A DNA stretch of 64,000 nucleotides from Sceloporus undulatus (Eukaryota; Chordata; Lepidosauria; Squamata; Phrynosomatidae): positions 13,507,961 through 13,571,960 of the forward strand of contig NC_056528.1 in NCBI RefSeq assembly GCF_019175285.1. The letters run 5' to 3'. A program made the position numbers and the translations under genes. The number at the start of each line of letters is the position of its first letter. Position 1 is the first letter of the stretch. Below are positions 49,356-57,195 of the stretch, one piece after another. The notes beneath the pieces are model-generated. The model worked only from the letters and a program-made list of their open reading frames with translations, was not told where the DNA came from and ran no database searches.

Positions 49356-52300
49356 ATTTTCTTTCTTTCCCGTCTCTCCTTGAAGCTTGAGGCAGGGTAC
49401 AACATGTGAAAATTTAAAATACATCAAGCCACAATTAAAATACAATGCTATAAAATCATAGAGGCAGGCAAGAGGCCATTTGGACCAGTGGGAAGGCACT
49501 CATATCTCATGGGTTGCAACAAAAATGGATGTTTAGCCTGTTGTTTGAGCAAGAAGGTGGTTAAGAAAGGTCCCATAAGCCTTTCGCTGCTATGCGCACG
49601 CACTGCTTTGCTCCCTGTTGCTGTTTGCAAAGGGTGATCTTTTATTACAGAAATTTGCTCCAAACCCACTTTTTCAACCCAATTTGTTGTTGTGTTGTGT
49701 GCCTTCACATGATTTCCGACTTATGGCCACCCTAAGGCGAACCTATCCTGGGCAAGGTTGGTTCAGAGGAGGTTTGCCATGGCCTTCCCTTGAGGCTGAG
49801 AGAGTGTGACTTGTCCAAAGTCATCCCATGGGTTTCATGGCCATGCAGGGAATCAAAAACCATGTAATAGGTTCGCTTTATGCTAGTCATTAGCTGGAAA
49901 TGACTTGAAGGCACATGACGACAACAAACATGTTACAGCAACTGAACAGCAATTCGTTGCTGATGCTTTTTATGCTGAGAAATGGCTAGTTGCATTGTAT
50001 CTTGCATTTCAGTTCCTTTTAAAACACCAGAATCGATAGGAGAATGGTAGAAATTACTAGTTGTATGTATAGGTTGCATTTTGGTTACTCTTTGAACACC
50101 AGAATTGATAGGAGAATGGTGGAACTTGTTTGTTGCATTGTATTCTTTGCAATTTTAGTTCCTTTTAAAACACCAGAATTGATGGGAGAATGGTAAAGAA
50201 TACATGACAAATTTATTGTCCAAACGCCTCCAAAATGCCCTTTAGAAGTGACCCTTTCAAGTTAGACAAAGTTACTCTTTATACATCCATAAAGTAACTT
50301 TATTCTGATTTCTGGCATCCTTTTTGAAAGGTACCTTTATTGCATCCTCTTCATTGCCAAAATAAATAACTTGTTACAATAACAGCATTGCTTATATTGA
50401 GAGCTTTGACTCACATGCGGCTGGTTTATCAATCTTGCTATTTTTGTTCCAAAATGCAAAATGCAGTTTGCAAAATGCAGTTTACACAACGCAAAATGCA
50501 AAATGCAAGTTCTGGTCCAATTCAGTCTGTTCTTTCAGGATGGGTATATTGTGCCTTTAAGCTGTGGGTCGATTTATGGCGGCCCCATAAATTTCATAGG
50601 GTTTTTCTAAGGAAAGGAATAGCCAGTTTCACCAATTCCTTCCTTCGAACTATAGCCGACAGCATTAGTATTCGTTGGCGGTCTCCCATCCAAGTACTAA
50701 CTGGGGCTGATCCTGCTTCGCTTCCTTAAGCAGAAATCAGTTTCAACCTCTCAATGTGTGGAAATAAATCTGGATTTTGCCTTTTGTCTCTATTTGCAAT
50801 ATGACCAAGAACTGGGTGGAAAACTTTCCCAGATTCCTTTTTATCGGTTGCTTTTCCCCCTTGTCCTATATCATTGTTTTTATTAACCCATGTGTTGTGC
50901 GTGTGTGTAGTTGTGCAAATATAGGGATGTGGTATTTTTAAAAGGGAATATACTGTAAATGCATGGGGAAAGGCTATTGCTCTTGCTTTGCCCTGATCAA
51001 ATGGCTCCTTTGGGAGAAGAATTCATCCTCATTGCTAAAGCCATTCCTCATCTCCTTGACATATTTTAAAGCCATTTTGGGTTTTTTTTTAGTTCACTTT
51101 CCCCTTTCCTCCACTTTCTTTTTTTTCCCTGAGAACCAAAATGTCAAGAGAAACCAAATCTGCAACCTTGCATTTTTCTCTCTATAGGTTCCTCTCTTTT
51201 TCTCTCCCTACAAAGAAATAAATGCAATAAAGCTGTTTCCTCTAAGAACAACTTTTTCCCCATCACTTCCCCGCATTATCCTTCCTCAGCATCTTTCAAA
51301 CCAGAAACTGATTTTGTCACATTGGCTGTATCTGCACTGCAGAAATAATCCAGTTTGACACCGCTTTAACTGTCATGGCTCCATGCTATGCAGGGACGTA
51401 GCTAGGATTTTAGGAAGGGGGGGGGGGGGTCCAGACTAAGTGCCACCATTATAATGGGGCTTGAGTGTGGCGGTGCAGCAGCACACACCATTCGTTTTTC
51501 TAATGGAAGGGGGGGATCCAGACCCCAAGAACCCCCCCCCCTTGGCTACGTCCCTGTGCTATGGGATCCTGGGATTTGTTGTTTCTTGTGGCACCAGAGC
51601 TCTCTGACAAATTATGATACCCAGAATCCCATAGCATTCAGCCATGGCAGTTAAAGTGGTGTCAAACTGGGTTATTTCTGCAGTGTGGATGCAGCCAAAG
51701 AGAGCAAAGCCCAAACTCTCTAGAATTTGGAAACTCTCTGAGTGGATAATGGAGGGATTTCTGGCTGCATCCACAGTGCAGAAATAATCCAGTTTGACAC
51801 CACTTTAACTCCCACCAAACCATTAAAATACGCTCATAGTAGTACACATAAAATTAAAATTATTTAAAATTGGTTAGATAACCCTCCCAGAAGAGAGATG
51901 TCTTTAATGCTGTTTTAACAAGAGTCTGCATTAGTCAGTGTTAGTCCATTGCAGCAGAGACAACAAACATCTCTAGGAACAAATGAAAAATGTCATTGTT
52001 TTTCTTGACTTTTATCCCAGGTTGGATGATGATGATGATGATGACGACGACAACGACGATAACAACAACCTGTGTGTTGATTCACCATTCAACCATCAGT
52101 TCACTGGATCTATTCCAGGAATGGTTTACAATGGCCTTTGCACTAAAGCAATAAACAATCTTATATAAAAGATGGTTTATTGCTTAGTCCAAAGACCATT
52201 GCATAACAATTCTGGAAAATATATCACAANNNNNNNNNNTCAGCTTGGTCAAGAGTCATGAATTCTGGGAGCCAAAGTCCAAAACATCTGGGGGACCAAA

Positions 52301-52838
52301 GTTTGGGAACTTCCAGAAGCCATAGTCAGCTTGGTCAAGAGTCATGAATTCTGGGAGCCAAAGTCCAAAACATCTGGGGGACCAAAGTTTGGGAACTTCC
52401 AGAAGCCATAGTCAGCTTGGTCAAGAGTAATGAATTCTGGGAGTCGAAGTCCAAAACATCTGGGGGACCAAAGTTTGGTAACACCCAGAAACCATACTCA
52501 GCTTTGTCAAGAGTTATGAATTTTGGAAGATGAAGTCCAAAACATCTAGAAGACCAATGTTTTTGAACTCCCAGAAGCCATAGTCAGTTTGATCAATGGT
52601 CACAAATTCTGGGAGATGAAGTCCAAAACATCTGGAAGACCAAAGTTTGGAAACTCCCAGATGCCATAGTCAGTTTGGTCAAGAGTTATGAATTCAGAGA
52701 GCTGAAGTCCAAGACTTCTAGAGGACTAAAGTTTGGGAACCACTGTCTAGGTGTTGCCAAAAATTAAGACTTACTTGCCCTGGTGAAGGCGGCACTGGTG
52801 GCCAGGAGGAAGGCCGCTAGACATTGCATCTTCTCCAT
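28512..52838 (-). CDS. ENG: ENG, endoglin (CD105), TGF-beta/BMP co-receptor
   Basis: A single-pass membrane glycoprotein of endothelium that presents BMP9/10 to ALK1-type receptors. Coding exons 5'-3' are 52838-52775, 47640-47474, 42301-42170, 38532-38370, 37853-37688, 37457-37316, 36342-36165, 35958-35813, 35204-35052, 34636-34598, 34035-33922, 33527-33285, 32873-32804, 30015-29920 and 28630-28512. They sum to 1992 nt, giving 663 residues (human 658). Exons 4 (163), 5 (166) and 10 (39 nt) are exactly human length as I recall it. The order is signal peptide [21 protein letters not shown], orphan domain ([27 protein letters not shown]), zona pellucida domain, TM segment [19 protein letters not shown] and a Ser/Thr tail [20 protein letters not shown] with the PDZ-type SSMA end. 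The human RGD has no counterpart (ATDNNTHF there). Exon 9 has a CAGCAG tandem acceptor, so one Gln may be optional. Exon 5's donor is weak (AG/gtcttt) but fixed by phase and alignment. The leader choice is discussed separately. Confidence 0.95.
29215..29700. repeat. Family C palindromes in ENG intron 14
   Basis: Fragments at 29215-29265 and 29395-29500, and a complete small palindrome at about 29577-29690 ('cccaaactttggtcctccag' and its inverse 'ggaggaccaaagtttggg'). Confidence 0.7.
30225..30480. repeat. Dispersed repeat shared with 54830-54900 and 38690-38800
   Basis: 'cagcagtttgcttttgcttg' and 'tttgcagcaattgatgaa' phrases recur near 54860 and 38710. Unclassified. ENG intron 13. Confidence 0.5.
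30515..30650. repeat. Family C palindrome, complete
   Basis: 'ttcccaaactttagtcttcc' is mirrored by 'ggaccaaagtttgggaatc'. 'ttttggacttcagctccca' is mirrored by 'gggagctgaagtccaaaac'. Confidence 0.8.
31595..31803 (+). mobile_element. tRNA-type SINE (common family)
   Basis: 'gagaccagggtttgaatccc' B box, 'gtcacactctctcagcctca', 'ttggaaacaacttgaaggc' and a CCACCA-type tail. ENG intron 13. Confidence 0.85.
31804..32803. other. ENG intron 13 remainder
   Basis: No repeat or gene recognised except short T/A- and CA-rich stretches. Confidence 0.4.
32945..33150 (+). mobile_element. tRNA-type SINE (common family)
   Basis: 'ctctggagaccagggttcga' through to the 'gaaggcagctaacaacaac' tail, nearly full length, in ENG intron 12. 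Confidence 0.85.
33585..33797. repeat. Family B MITE in ENG intron 11
   Basis: 'gctgcacctgccttgcagaa' at the left and 'ttctgcagtgcagatgcagg' at the right, with complementary inner halves. Confidence 0.8.
36532..36680 (-). mobile_element. tRNA-type SINE fragment in ENG intron 6
   Basis: GTT-rich tail, 'tctgtgccttcaaatcctct', 'ggttttattggcaagtttt' and 'gagagagtgtgacttgccca'. The head is lost. Confidence 0.75.
37095..37268. repeat. Family D palindromic repeat in ENG intron 6
   Basis: 'tgcaaaaggatcttgtggca' and 'gcaagatccctttgcatac' are inverted ends. The inner 'cagcatgagcttttacagac' is the family hallmark. The element ends 47 bp before exon 6's donor. Confidence 0.75.
39467..39722 (-). mobile_element. 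tRNA-type SINE with duplicated tail
   Basis: 'gtgtgccttcaagtcatttc' and 'gtgtgccttcaagtagtttc' lie about 60 bp apart, then 'gggttttcttggcaagattt'. The B-box region is degraded. ENG intron 3. Confidence 0.7.
40670..41020. other. AT-rich unassigned stretch in ENG intron 3
   Basis: Base composition is unlike its flanks. It has scattered AATAAA motifs and no frame. It might be a LINE 3' end, but I see no diagnostic motif. Confidence 0.35.
41029..41100. repeat. (CTGT)n(CTAT)n microsatellite
   Basis: About six CTGT units, then about eleven CTAT units. Confidence 0.95.
41460..41496. repeat. (GAAA)n microsatellite
   Basis: About seven units in ENG intron 3. Confidence 0.85.
41640..42085. repeat. 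SINE fragment and tandem duplication of about 190 bp
   Basis: A SINE 3' part (41640-41768) plus flank is followed by a second, diverged copy of the same SINE piece and flank. 'agtgatggtcatcaagacc' at about 41768 corresponds to 'agtgatggtcttcaagacc' at about 41958. It ends about 85 bp from the exon 3 donor. Confidence 0.75.
42426..42636. repeat. Family B MITE in ENG intron 2
   Basis: Starts 'gatctgcactgtagaaataa' and ends 'attatttctacagtgcagat'. About 120 bp upstream of exon 3. Confidence 0.85.
42665..42905. repeat. Family D fragment, (TGAT)n and SINE tail
   Basis: Family D piece at 42665-42755, (TTGA)n at 42764-42796, and a SINE 3' end ('ggttgccacaagttggaacc') at about 42840-42900. Confidence 0.65.
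42939..43157. repeat. Family D palindromic repeat, near full length
   Basis: 'gatatagccgtgttagtctg' at one end. 'gaagttggtagcatgagctt' is mirrored by 'aagctcatgctgccaacttc', with 'ttctcagatgc' mirrored by 'gcatctgagga'. Confidence 0.75.
43500..43900. promoter_or_regulatory. GC-rich block in ENG intron 2, possible enhancer
   Basis: CpG and G+C rise sharply compared with the flanks. ETS-type cores are visible (cccttccgggt near 43530, aacttccctcc near 43733). Mammalian ENG has intronic/upstream endothelial enhancers rich in ETS sites. Assignment here is inference only. Confidence 0.25.
44930..45302. repeat. Family E MITE copy with (CA)n inside
   Basis: 'aagtctagaaattttaatca' and 'gacctgaaaaacctgggttg' at the left, 'cctacccatgggtcatat' and 'gttttggcccc'-type text at the right, and CA units at about 45243-45270. 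Confidence 0.55.
45364..45728. mobile_element. Foldback MITE, family F
   Basis: Left end 'tttatcacacagagacaaat' and right end 'atcctgtgtgataaac' are inverted. 'ccatgcagaaacaggatttt' mirrors 'aaatcaagtttctgcatggg', and 'gattaatgtagcattatttc' mirrors 'gaaataacacagcattaatc'. About 365 bp, non-coding. ENG intron 2. Confidence 0.75.
46721..47005. mobile_element. Foldback MITE, family F (variant)
   Basis: 'agtttatcacacaaagg' and 'cccagtgtgataaactcc' are the inverted ends. Inner text ('aagcattaacatgcatcttt', 'atttcagtaacagttgcatt') is shared with 55215-55428. Confidence 0.7.
47069..47402. mobile_element. Composite: Tigger-like MITE, TA/TG tract, SINE (copy 1)
   Basis: 47069-47165 is a 5' half of the Tigger-like MITE (cagtgggcctttcggtatct, after TA), then (TA)n, 'gtgtgtgtgagatccagcat', then a tRNA-type SINE at about 47213-47400. 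The same order and the same 'gagatccagcat' junction occur at 53531-53950. Confidence 0.75.
47851..48215. repeat. Tandem array, about 147-bp period, containing family B halves
   Basis: 'tagtttccagattctgctca' starts at 47851, 47994 and 48146. Each unit carries 'taaagtggtgt' and 'ctgcagtgcagatgcaccc', the right half of the family B MITE, plus non-MITE sequence. About 2.4 units, at the 3' side of ENG intron 1. Confidence 0.8.
48230..48600. promoter_or_regulatory. CpG-rich block in ENG intron 1
   Basis: Dense CpG over about 330 bp, unlike its surroundings, with a possible leader exon at 48475-48544 and 'cagataaag' (GATA-type) just upstream of it on the minus strand. A possible promoter, unproven. 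Confidence 0.35.
48475..48544 (-). CDS. Candidate alternative ENG leader exon (most 3')
   Basis: ATG in context gagccATGA opens [19 protein letters not shown], a clear signal-peptide shape. It ends at a modest donor (AAGG/gtgatg) after 70 nt, phase 1, as needed to join ENG exon 2 (G+GC gives Gly). It lies in the CpG-rich block. Without transcript data this may be coincidence. Confidence 0.3.
48601..48643. repeat. (TC)n microsatellite
   Basis: About 20 uninterrupted TC units. Confidence 0.95.
48790..49305. repeat. Tandem array, about 85-bp period, made of family E
   Basis: Six units starting near 48791, 48873, 48959, 49046, 49133 and 49217, each with 'acccatggataagtc', 'ttttttgggtcaattttttg' variants and 'tagacttatacatgagta'. 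Units are 10-25% diverged by eye. An (AAT)n run follows at 49313-49353. Confidence 0.85.
49682..49925. mobile_element. Inverted pair of tRNA-type SINE pieces
   Basis: 49682-49862 is a reverse SINE (gttgtgtgccttcacatgat, gaggctgagagagtgtgact). 49866-49925 is the 3' end of another in forward direction (ggaaatgacttgaaggcaca). Confidence 0.75.
49984..50200. repeat. Tandem array, about 71-bp period, three units
   Basis: 'acaccagaattgataggaga' recurs near 50022, 50097 and 50170, preceded by 'ttgcattgtat' type sequence. I found no dispersed relative in the window. Confidence 0.75.
50549..50745 (-). mobile_element. 5S-rRNA-derived SINE (5S-Sauria type)
   Basis: On the minus strand the 5' part matches the 5S rRNA internal promoter: plus-strand 'ggcggtctcccatccaagta' and 'ctaactggggctgatcctgc' are the complement of the 5S 'tacttggatgggagaccgcc' region. 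The body, 'gtgcctttaagctgtgggtc' and 'atagggtttttctaagg', is the same one carried by the tRNA-type SINEs here. Polymerase III-type element, non-coding, in ENG intron 1. Confidence 0.85.
51324..51696. mobile_element. Family B MITE with a nested hAT-like MITE (51391-51556)
   Basis: Outer element: 'gtatctgcactgcagaaata' to 'tctgcagtgtggatgcagcc'. Inner element: cagggacgtagctaggattt to its inverse (ccttggctacgtccctg), 166 bp, with long G and C runs mirrored near the ends. 'tgctatg' stands on both sides, consistent with an 8-bp hAT duplication carrying one mismatch. Confidence 0.8.
51761..51815. repeat. Family B MITE, one end only
   Basis: 'ggctgcatccacagtgcaga', 'aataatccagtttgacacc' then unrelated sequence. 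65 bp after the complete copy and inverted relative to its right end. Confidence 0.75.
52019..52070. repeat. (GAT)n/(GAC)n/(AAC)n microsatellite
   Basis: Compound trinucleotide repeat in ENG intron 1. Confidence 0.9.
52230..52748. repeat. Assembly gap and exact 86-bp tandem array built from half a family C palindrome
   Basis: Ten Ns (52230-52239) are followed by units starting at 52240, 52326, 52412, 52498, 52584 and 52670. Each contains 'gaattctgggag', 'agtccaaaacatctggggga' and 'ccaaagtttgggaac', one arm of family C. The first three units are almost identical and later ones increasingly diverged. The gap at the young end suggests the array is longer than shown. Confidence 0.9.
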
Positions 52839-53530
52839 GATGTCCACTTCGAAGGTTGTTCTCAGAGCTGCTCCTTGGCTTCCCTTAGCCTGTGTCCAAA
52901 GGCAGTGGCCCAAGAGCGCAGCTTGCCACGGGGCTGCAACGTTTTGGGACGGGACACGGGTCACGCAGGCGGTTCACCTCGGCCCTTCTCCACTCCAGCC
53001 TTGTTCTCTTTCGGGAAGATCAGGAGATCGGGGAAGGAGAAGGAGAAGAAGGCCACTGCAAACAGGCCAGGGGTGGCTTTGGAAACCACAGTTTTTGCTT
53101 CTTTCTCCTTCAAGCTCCTGCCGCCCGACTGTTGGAGGCTGGCTCTGCTCTCAGTCCTGATGGTGACCCATCGCAGAGGCAGGAAATCGACTCCCTTTTG
53201 AGGAAGGCCTGCCAAAGTGCTCGCCTGCCAAAACAGCCAAGAGGAAATGCTGCTGGAGGGTTTTTTATTTTGTTTCATTTCTTGCTTCAAGAGAGAGAGA
53301 GACAGAGAGAAACTTCTTCAAAAGTTGCAAGTTTTCTTTTCCTGCTGATCCAGAGCAACCAGTGCTTGCAAAAAGGTGACCCGCGAAAAAGATGCCCAGA
53401 CAGAGAGAAACAACCCAAGTTCCCCATTCTGGTTTTAGATTTGTCAGGAAGACAATGCTCTTTAAGTCTCATCCGAGTCGAAGCTGCAAATTCACACACA
53501 CAGATCTCAAAATTAAGACATTTGGACTTC

Positions 53531-53950
53531 AGCATCTGCTTGGATTTGGTTCCAGGACCCTCATGGATACTGAAATCCGTGGATACTCAAGTCCCATTAA
53601 ATACTGTGGCATAGTAAAATAGTATCCCTTATATAAAATGGCAAAGTCAATGTTTGCTTTTTAGTATATATATATATATATATATATATATGCGTATGTA
53701 TGTGTGCATGTGAGATCCAGCATGGCTTAATGGCTTGAGTGTTGGACTATGATGCTGGAGACCAGGGTTCAGTTCCCAGATTGGCCATGAAACCCACTGC
53801 ATGCTCTTGGGCAAATCACGCTCTCTCAGCCTCAAGGGACGGCCATGGCAAGCCTCATCTGAAGAAATCTTGCCAACAAAACCCCATGATAGTTTCGCCT
53901 TAGGGTCGTCGTAAGTCAGACATAATTTGAAGGCACACAACTACAAACAC
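53531..53950. mobile_element. Composite: Tigger-like MITE, TA/TG tract, SINE (copy 2)
   Basis: 'ttggttccaggaccctcatg', 'ggatactcaagtcccattaa' and 'cccttatataaaatggcaaa' (Tigger-like), (TA)n, 'gtgagatccagcatggctta', then a full SINE to 'gaaggcacacaactacaaac'. Same layout as 47069-47402. Upstream of the main ENG leader. Confidence 0.8.
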
Positions 53951-54724
53951 AAAGTTGCCACCATATTCCCAAACTTCAATAATTTCATGGATGTTGGGGG
54001 TATGCTTTCCAGAAGTGTTGCACAGGAATTCTTCTACAGAGAAAAAACATGGGTTTCTTGGCACAAAAATCCTACTTTCTTTCTTTTATTCTTTACTCCA
54101 AAAAGAAACCGATGCGTTTTTCTGTGCAAAGGAAAATTGCATAGAATTATCACTGGTCTATCATTCTTCGAAACAGGGCTTTCCAGCAGTTGCAAACCCT
54201 GCTTTTCAACCTGGGAATGAATAAGTCTGAATATTTATTGTCTCCCTATTTGGAACAGGGGTGTTGTCATCTAGGGAAAACCTATGGGCTAGTTTGGAAA
54301 CTTCTGAGGACCACATTTGGCCCCAGGGTCTGAGGTCCCCCATCTTTGCAAGAAAAGAAGGAATCTGGGGACGTGCAACTTGTCAAAGAGGCTTGTGCCG
54401 AAATCCCTTTCTCTGTGTTGCCATTGAAATTGCGGAGCCACGTTCGTCTCTCCTGGGCATCACACTGCATTGTTTTTGTTTGCATTCCCGAACCCTTCTA
54501 GTTTATTATTTGTGGCTAAGGCCTTTCAACGCCTTCCGATTCCTTTCCTCCTTTGGAGAGTCACAAATAGTTTGCAGGCATTGAAATGGCCCGAAGCGAC
54601 ACATAGCGGGCCTTTGATCCCCTGCCAGCTGTTGATCCCAAAGGGATCCAGTTTCCACCTATGAGACACCTGGAGTTTGCATGGAAAGTGTATCTTGAGT
54701 AAAGCTTTAGTGTCCCACGTTTAC

Positions 54725-54773
54725 CTTGGGTAAAGATGTAGAGTCCCAAGAGGAGAAGCAGACCCTCCAACAT
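54725..54773 (-). CDS. Candidate alternative ENG leader exon (most 5')
   Basis: ATG opens MLEGLLLLLGLYIFTQ and ends at a good donor (CAAG/gtaaac) after 49 nt, phase 1, so it can join ENG exon 2. The sequence just upstream on the minus strand ('tttcatctgcgaaatgttgg') resembles 31500-31580, so the start may sit in a dispersed repeat. Transcript evidence would be needed. Confidence 0.3.
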
Positions 54774-55076
54774 TTCGCAGATGAAAACCAGGATGCAGGT
54801 GGCTTAGCAATAATGTGATCAAGTTGGAAAAGTTATCAATGAAGAAGAACAGAAAAGCTAGGAGTGGCTGCAGCAGTTTGCTTTTGCTTGAGTCTACAGG
54901 GAAGGACAAAGGTTTAAATCAGGATTGACTCTGCCAAATAGGAACAACTGGAGGGTATGGAGTAGACCCATCGAATCACTGAGATTTGCAAAAGTGTTGA
55001 TTTATCCTTCTGCAATTGAGCCAAGTACAGTACGTGGATCAGCATCTCACCAATTGATAACTTTTGAGTTGCCAGC

Positions 55077-55490
55077 CTGGCATTATGGTTTGAGTTTTGG
55101 ACTATGACTCTGGAGGCCAGGGTTAGATTCCTGGCTCTGCGATGGAAACCCACTGGGTGACCTGGGGCAAGCCACACTCTCTCAGGCTCCGGGGAAGGCA
55201 AAAGCAAATGATGTCGCACAAAACCCATCATTGAAGTGGCCACAAAGAAGCATTAATGCACATCTTTTTTTATTTTGAGGATTTCAGCAACAATGCATTT
55301 CACTTTATTTGAGCAAGGTAACCATTTGCACGTCTATTCGCCATTCCTGTTTCATTTGCGGGATGCTCTAATTGTGCTTCAATTTCTCTTTAATGCCGAA
55401 ATCAGTCCCAGTGTGATAAACTCCTATGATAAGTTCGCCTTAGGGTTGCCAAAAGTCGGAAACGGCTTGAAGGCACTCAACCACAACAAT
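55077..55490 (+). mobile_element. tRNA-type SINE interrupted by a family F MITE
   Basis: SINE 5' part 55077-55212 (tggactatgactctggaggc, ccacactctctcaggctc), family F-derived sequence about 55213-55428 ending 'cagtgtgataaactcct', then the SINE 3' part 'atgataagttcgccttaggg' to the 'ccacaacaa' tail. The MITE lacks a clear left inverted end. Confidence 0.7.
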
Positions 55491-55499
55491 TGGGACTGG

Positions 55500-55960
55500 C
55501 AATGTGGGCCTAGGATGGCAACTCCCAGCATCCTTGGGTCCTAGGTTGCCTGCTATGGGGCAGCGGAAGAAAAGCAGGGGATGAAGGACAAAAGCGTCCG
55601 GATAGAGCAAAGCGTGCTGAGAAGAAGCAAGCCCACCTCTTAGCCCCACGTCCTCAGCTCCCTCTCCATCTCCTGTTGAACTTGCTAACCTCACACCAAG
55701 AATTTCCTGGATATCTTGTTTTTGTGGGTTTTTTCCAGCCGCTTCTCTCCTCCCTCACGCAGGCACAGGCATCTGAAGTTCCCAACCCCAGGCTCCAGGG
55801 AGTCCTTTGACTGTGATCCTGTTTGCAAACCGGCAATTCCTTTGAGCACCTTCTTTTTCCTCCTTGGCTCAGACAGTTGGCACTGGAGCAAGAAGGATGC
55901 AATCCGACAGGAGATTGAAACGCCGGAGGGTGGACAAGGCAGCACGCCACAGTGGTTAGA
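55500..55960. other. ENG-AK1 spacer, no feature recognised
   Basis: Moderate GC, no recognised repeat apart from a faint family C-like start near 55510. Open frames here have no domain resemblance. Confidence 0.4.
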
Positions 55961-55961
55961 G

Positions 55962-56545
55962 ATAGGCTGCGTCCACACTGCAGAAACCATCCAGTTTGAC
56001 ACCACTTTTAACTGCCCTGGCTCCATTCTATGGCATTCAGAGAAGTGTCATCTGTTATGGCATCAGAGCTCTTTGAAAGAAAAGGCTTGGCAGCTAAAAT
56101 GTGGATTATTTCTGCAATGCGGATGTGCCATGGTTGGTGTTCGGCTTTCATGTGCAGAGCCAACAAGGCATTTATTTCATCAGAAATAAATACGGTTGAG
56201 TCCATAATAAAATATAGTATTTTCATCACTGATGTGGGGCCTTCATGAACAATGCCATAACAGCTTGAAAGCACACAACAAGAAAAACCATATTCCAGGA
56301 GGAATTCCAAAAGGCCCTCCATTTTGAGCATGGCAACAAAGCATGCATTTATATCTATATTACTGTCTTTAGCTTTTATTTTACATTTTTCTTCTTGAAT
56401 GCCCTACATCAGTGATTTCCCAAACCTTAGACCTCCAGGTGTTTTGGATTTCAGAAGCCTCAACCATCTTGGCCAACAGTTACGAATTCTGGGAACCGAA
56501 GTCCAAAACATCTGGAGGACCAAAGTTTGGGGACCACTGCCCTAC
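55962..56545. repeat. Family B MITE and family C palindrome
   Basis: Family B copy 55962-56135 ('gtccacactgcagaaaccat' to 'tttctgcaatgcggatgtg'). Family C 56410-56545 ('tcccaaaccttagacctcc' mirrored by 'ggaggaccaaagtttgggg'). Confidence 0.75.
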
Positions 56546-57039
56546 ATTGTGCAATGCCTGGTCCTCCTTTGCAGCCGTGACGGCTGGCCTCCGTGGACTT
56601 GGAGGCCCATGATCTTACACAACTTGACCGTTTTTGTGTGTTGTTGTTGTTGCTTTGTCCTCCTGGCTGAGGACACGATCTGGCTCCCGCCTCAAAGAGA
56701 TGCTTTGGCTCAGACGGAGCATCCTTTGTATTCTGGGGACCGTCATATCCTTCCCCCCGACATTCCTGGCACGCGCCATCATGTCCCACTGAGACTTCAC
56801 AGGCCAGGGATGGGGGTCCGTCTCTCTTTGTCATGGATGCTCCAGCCATTCCTGTTTACCCCTCCAACCTCCTCAGCTTCATTTGATGACTTAGACATCT
56901 GAGCATGTTTTCACAGTTGGTTTCCTTCCCTTGCCGCCGCCGCCGTCTCTCAAAGGTTGGTTCCTTCCCAAAAGTCTCTTGCTCTCTCTCAGCCTCAGAG
57001 AAAAAGAAACACTTTCTGCATACATCATCGAAGGCTTTC

Positions 57040-57195
57040 ACAGCTGAAGTCCATAGTTTCTTATGGGTTTTTTGGGTTATGTGGTTGTGTTCTGGAAGAA
57101 TTTATAACTGATGTTTCACCTGAATCTGTGGCTGGCATCATCATTATTCTCTGAGGATGCCAGCCACAGATGCAGGCGAAATATCAAGAATACAG
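57040..57195. repeat. Family G palindromic repeat
   Basis: 'gaatctgtggctggcatcat' mirrors 'gaggatgccagccacagat'. A 'gttctggaagaatttataac' arm lies outside. Other copies at 59975-60170 and 62960-63110. Confidence 0.7.

Noticed and set aside
50675-50726. A 5S rRNA gene
   Set aside because: Only the internal promoter half is present, joined to a SINE body. A true 5S gene would be about 120 bp and complete.
48790-52748. CRISPR-like or satellite-centromere interpretation of the arrays
   Set aside because: Units are contiguous, without unique spacers, only a few copies long, and clearly derived from dispersed MITEs.
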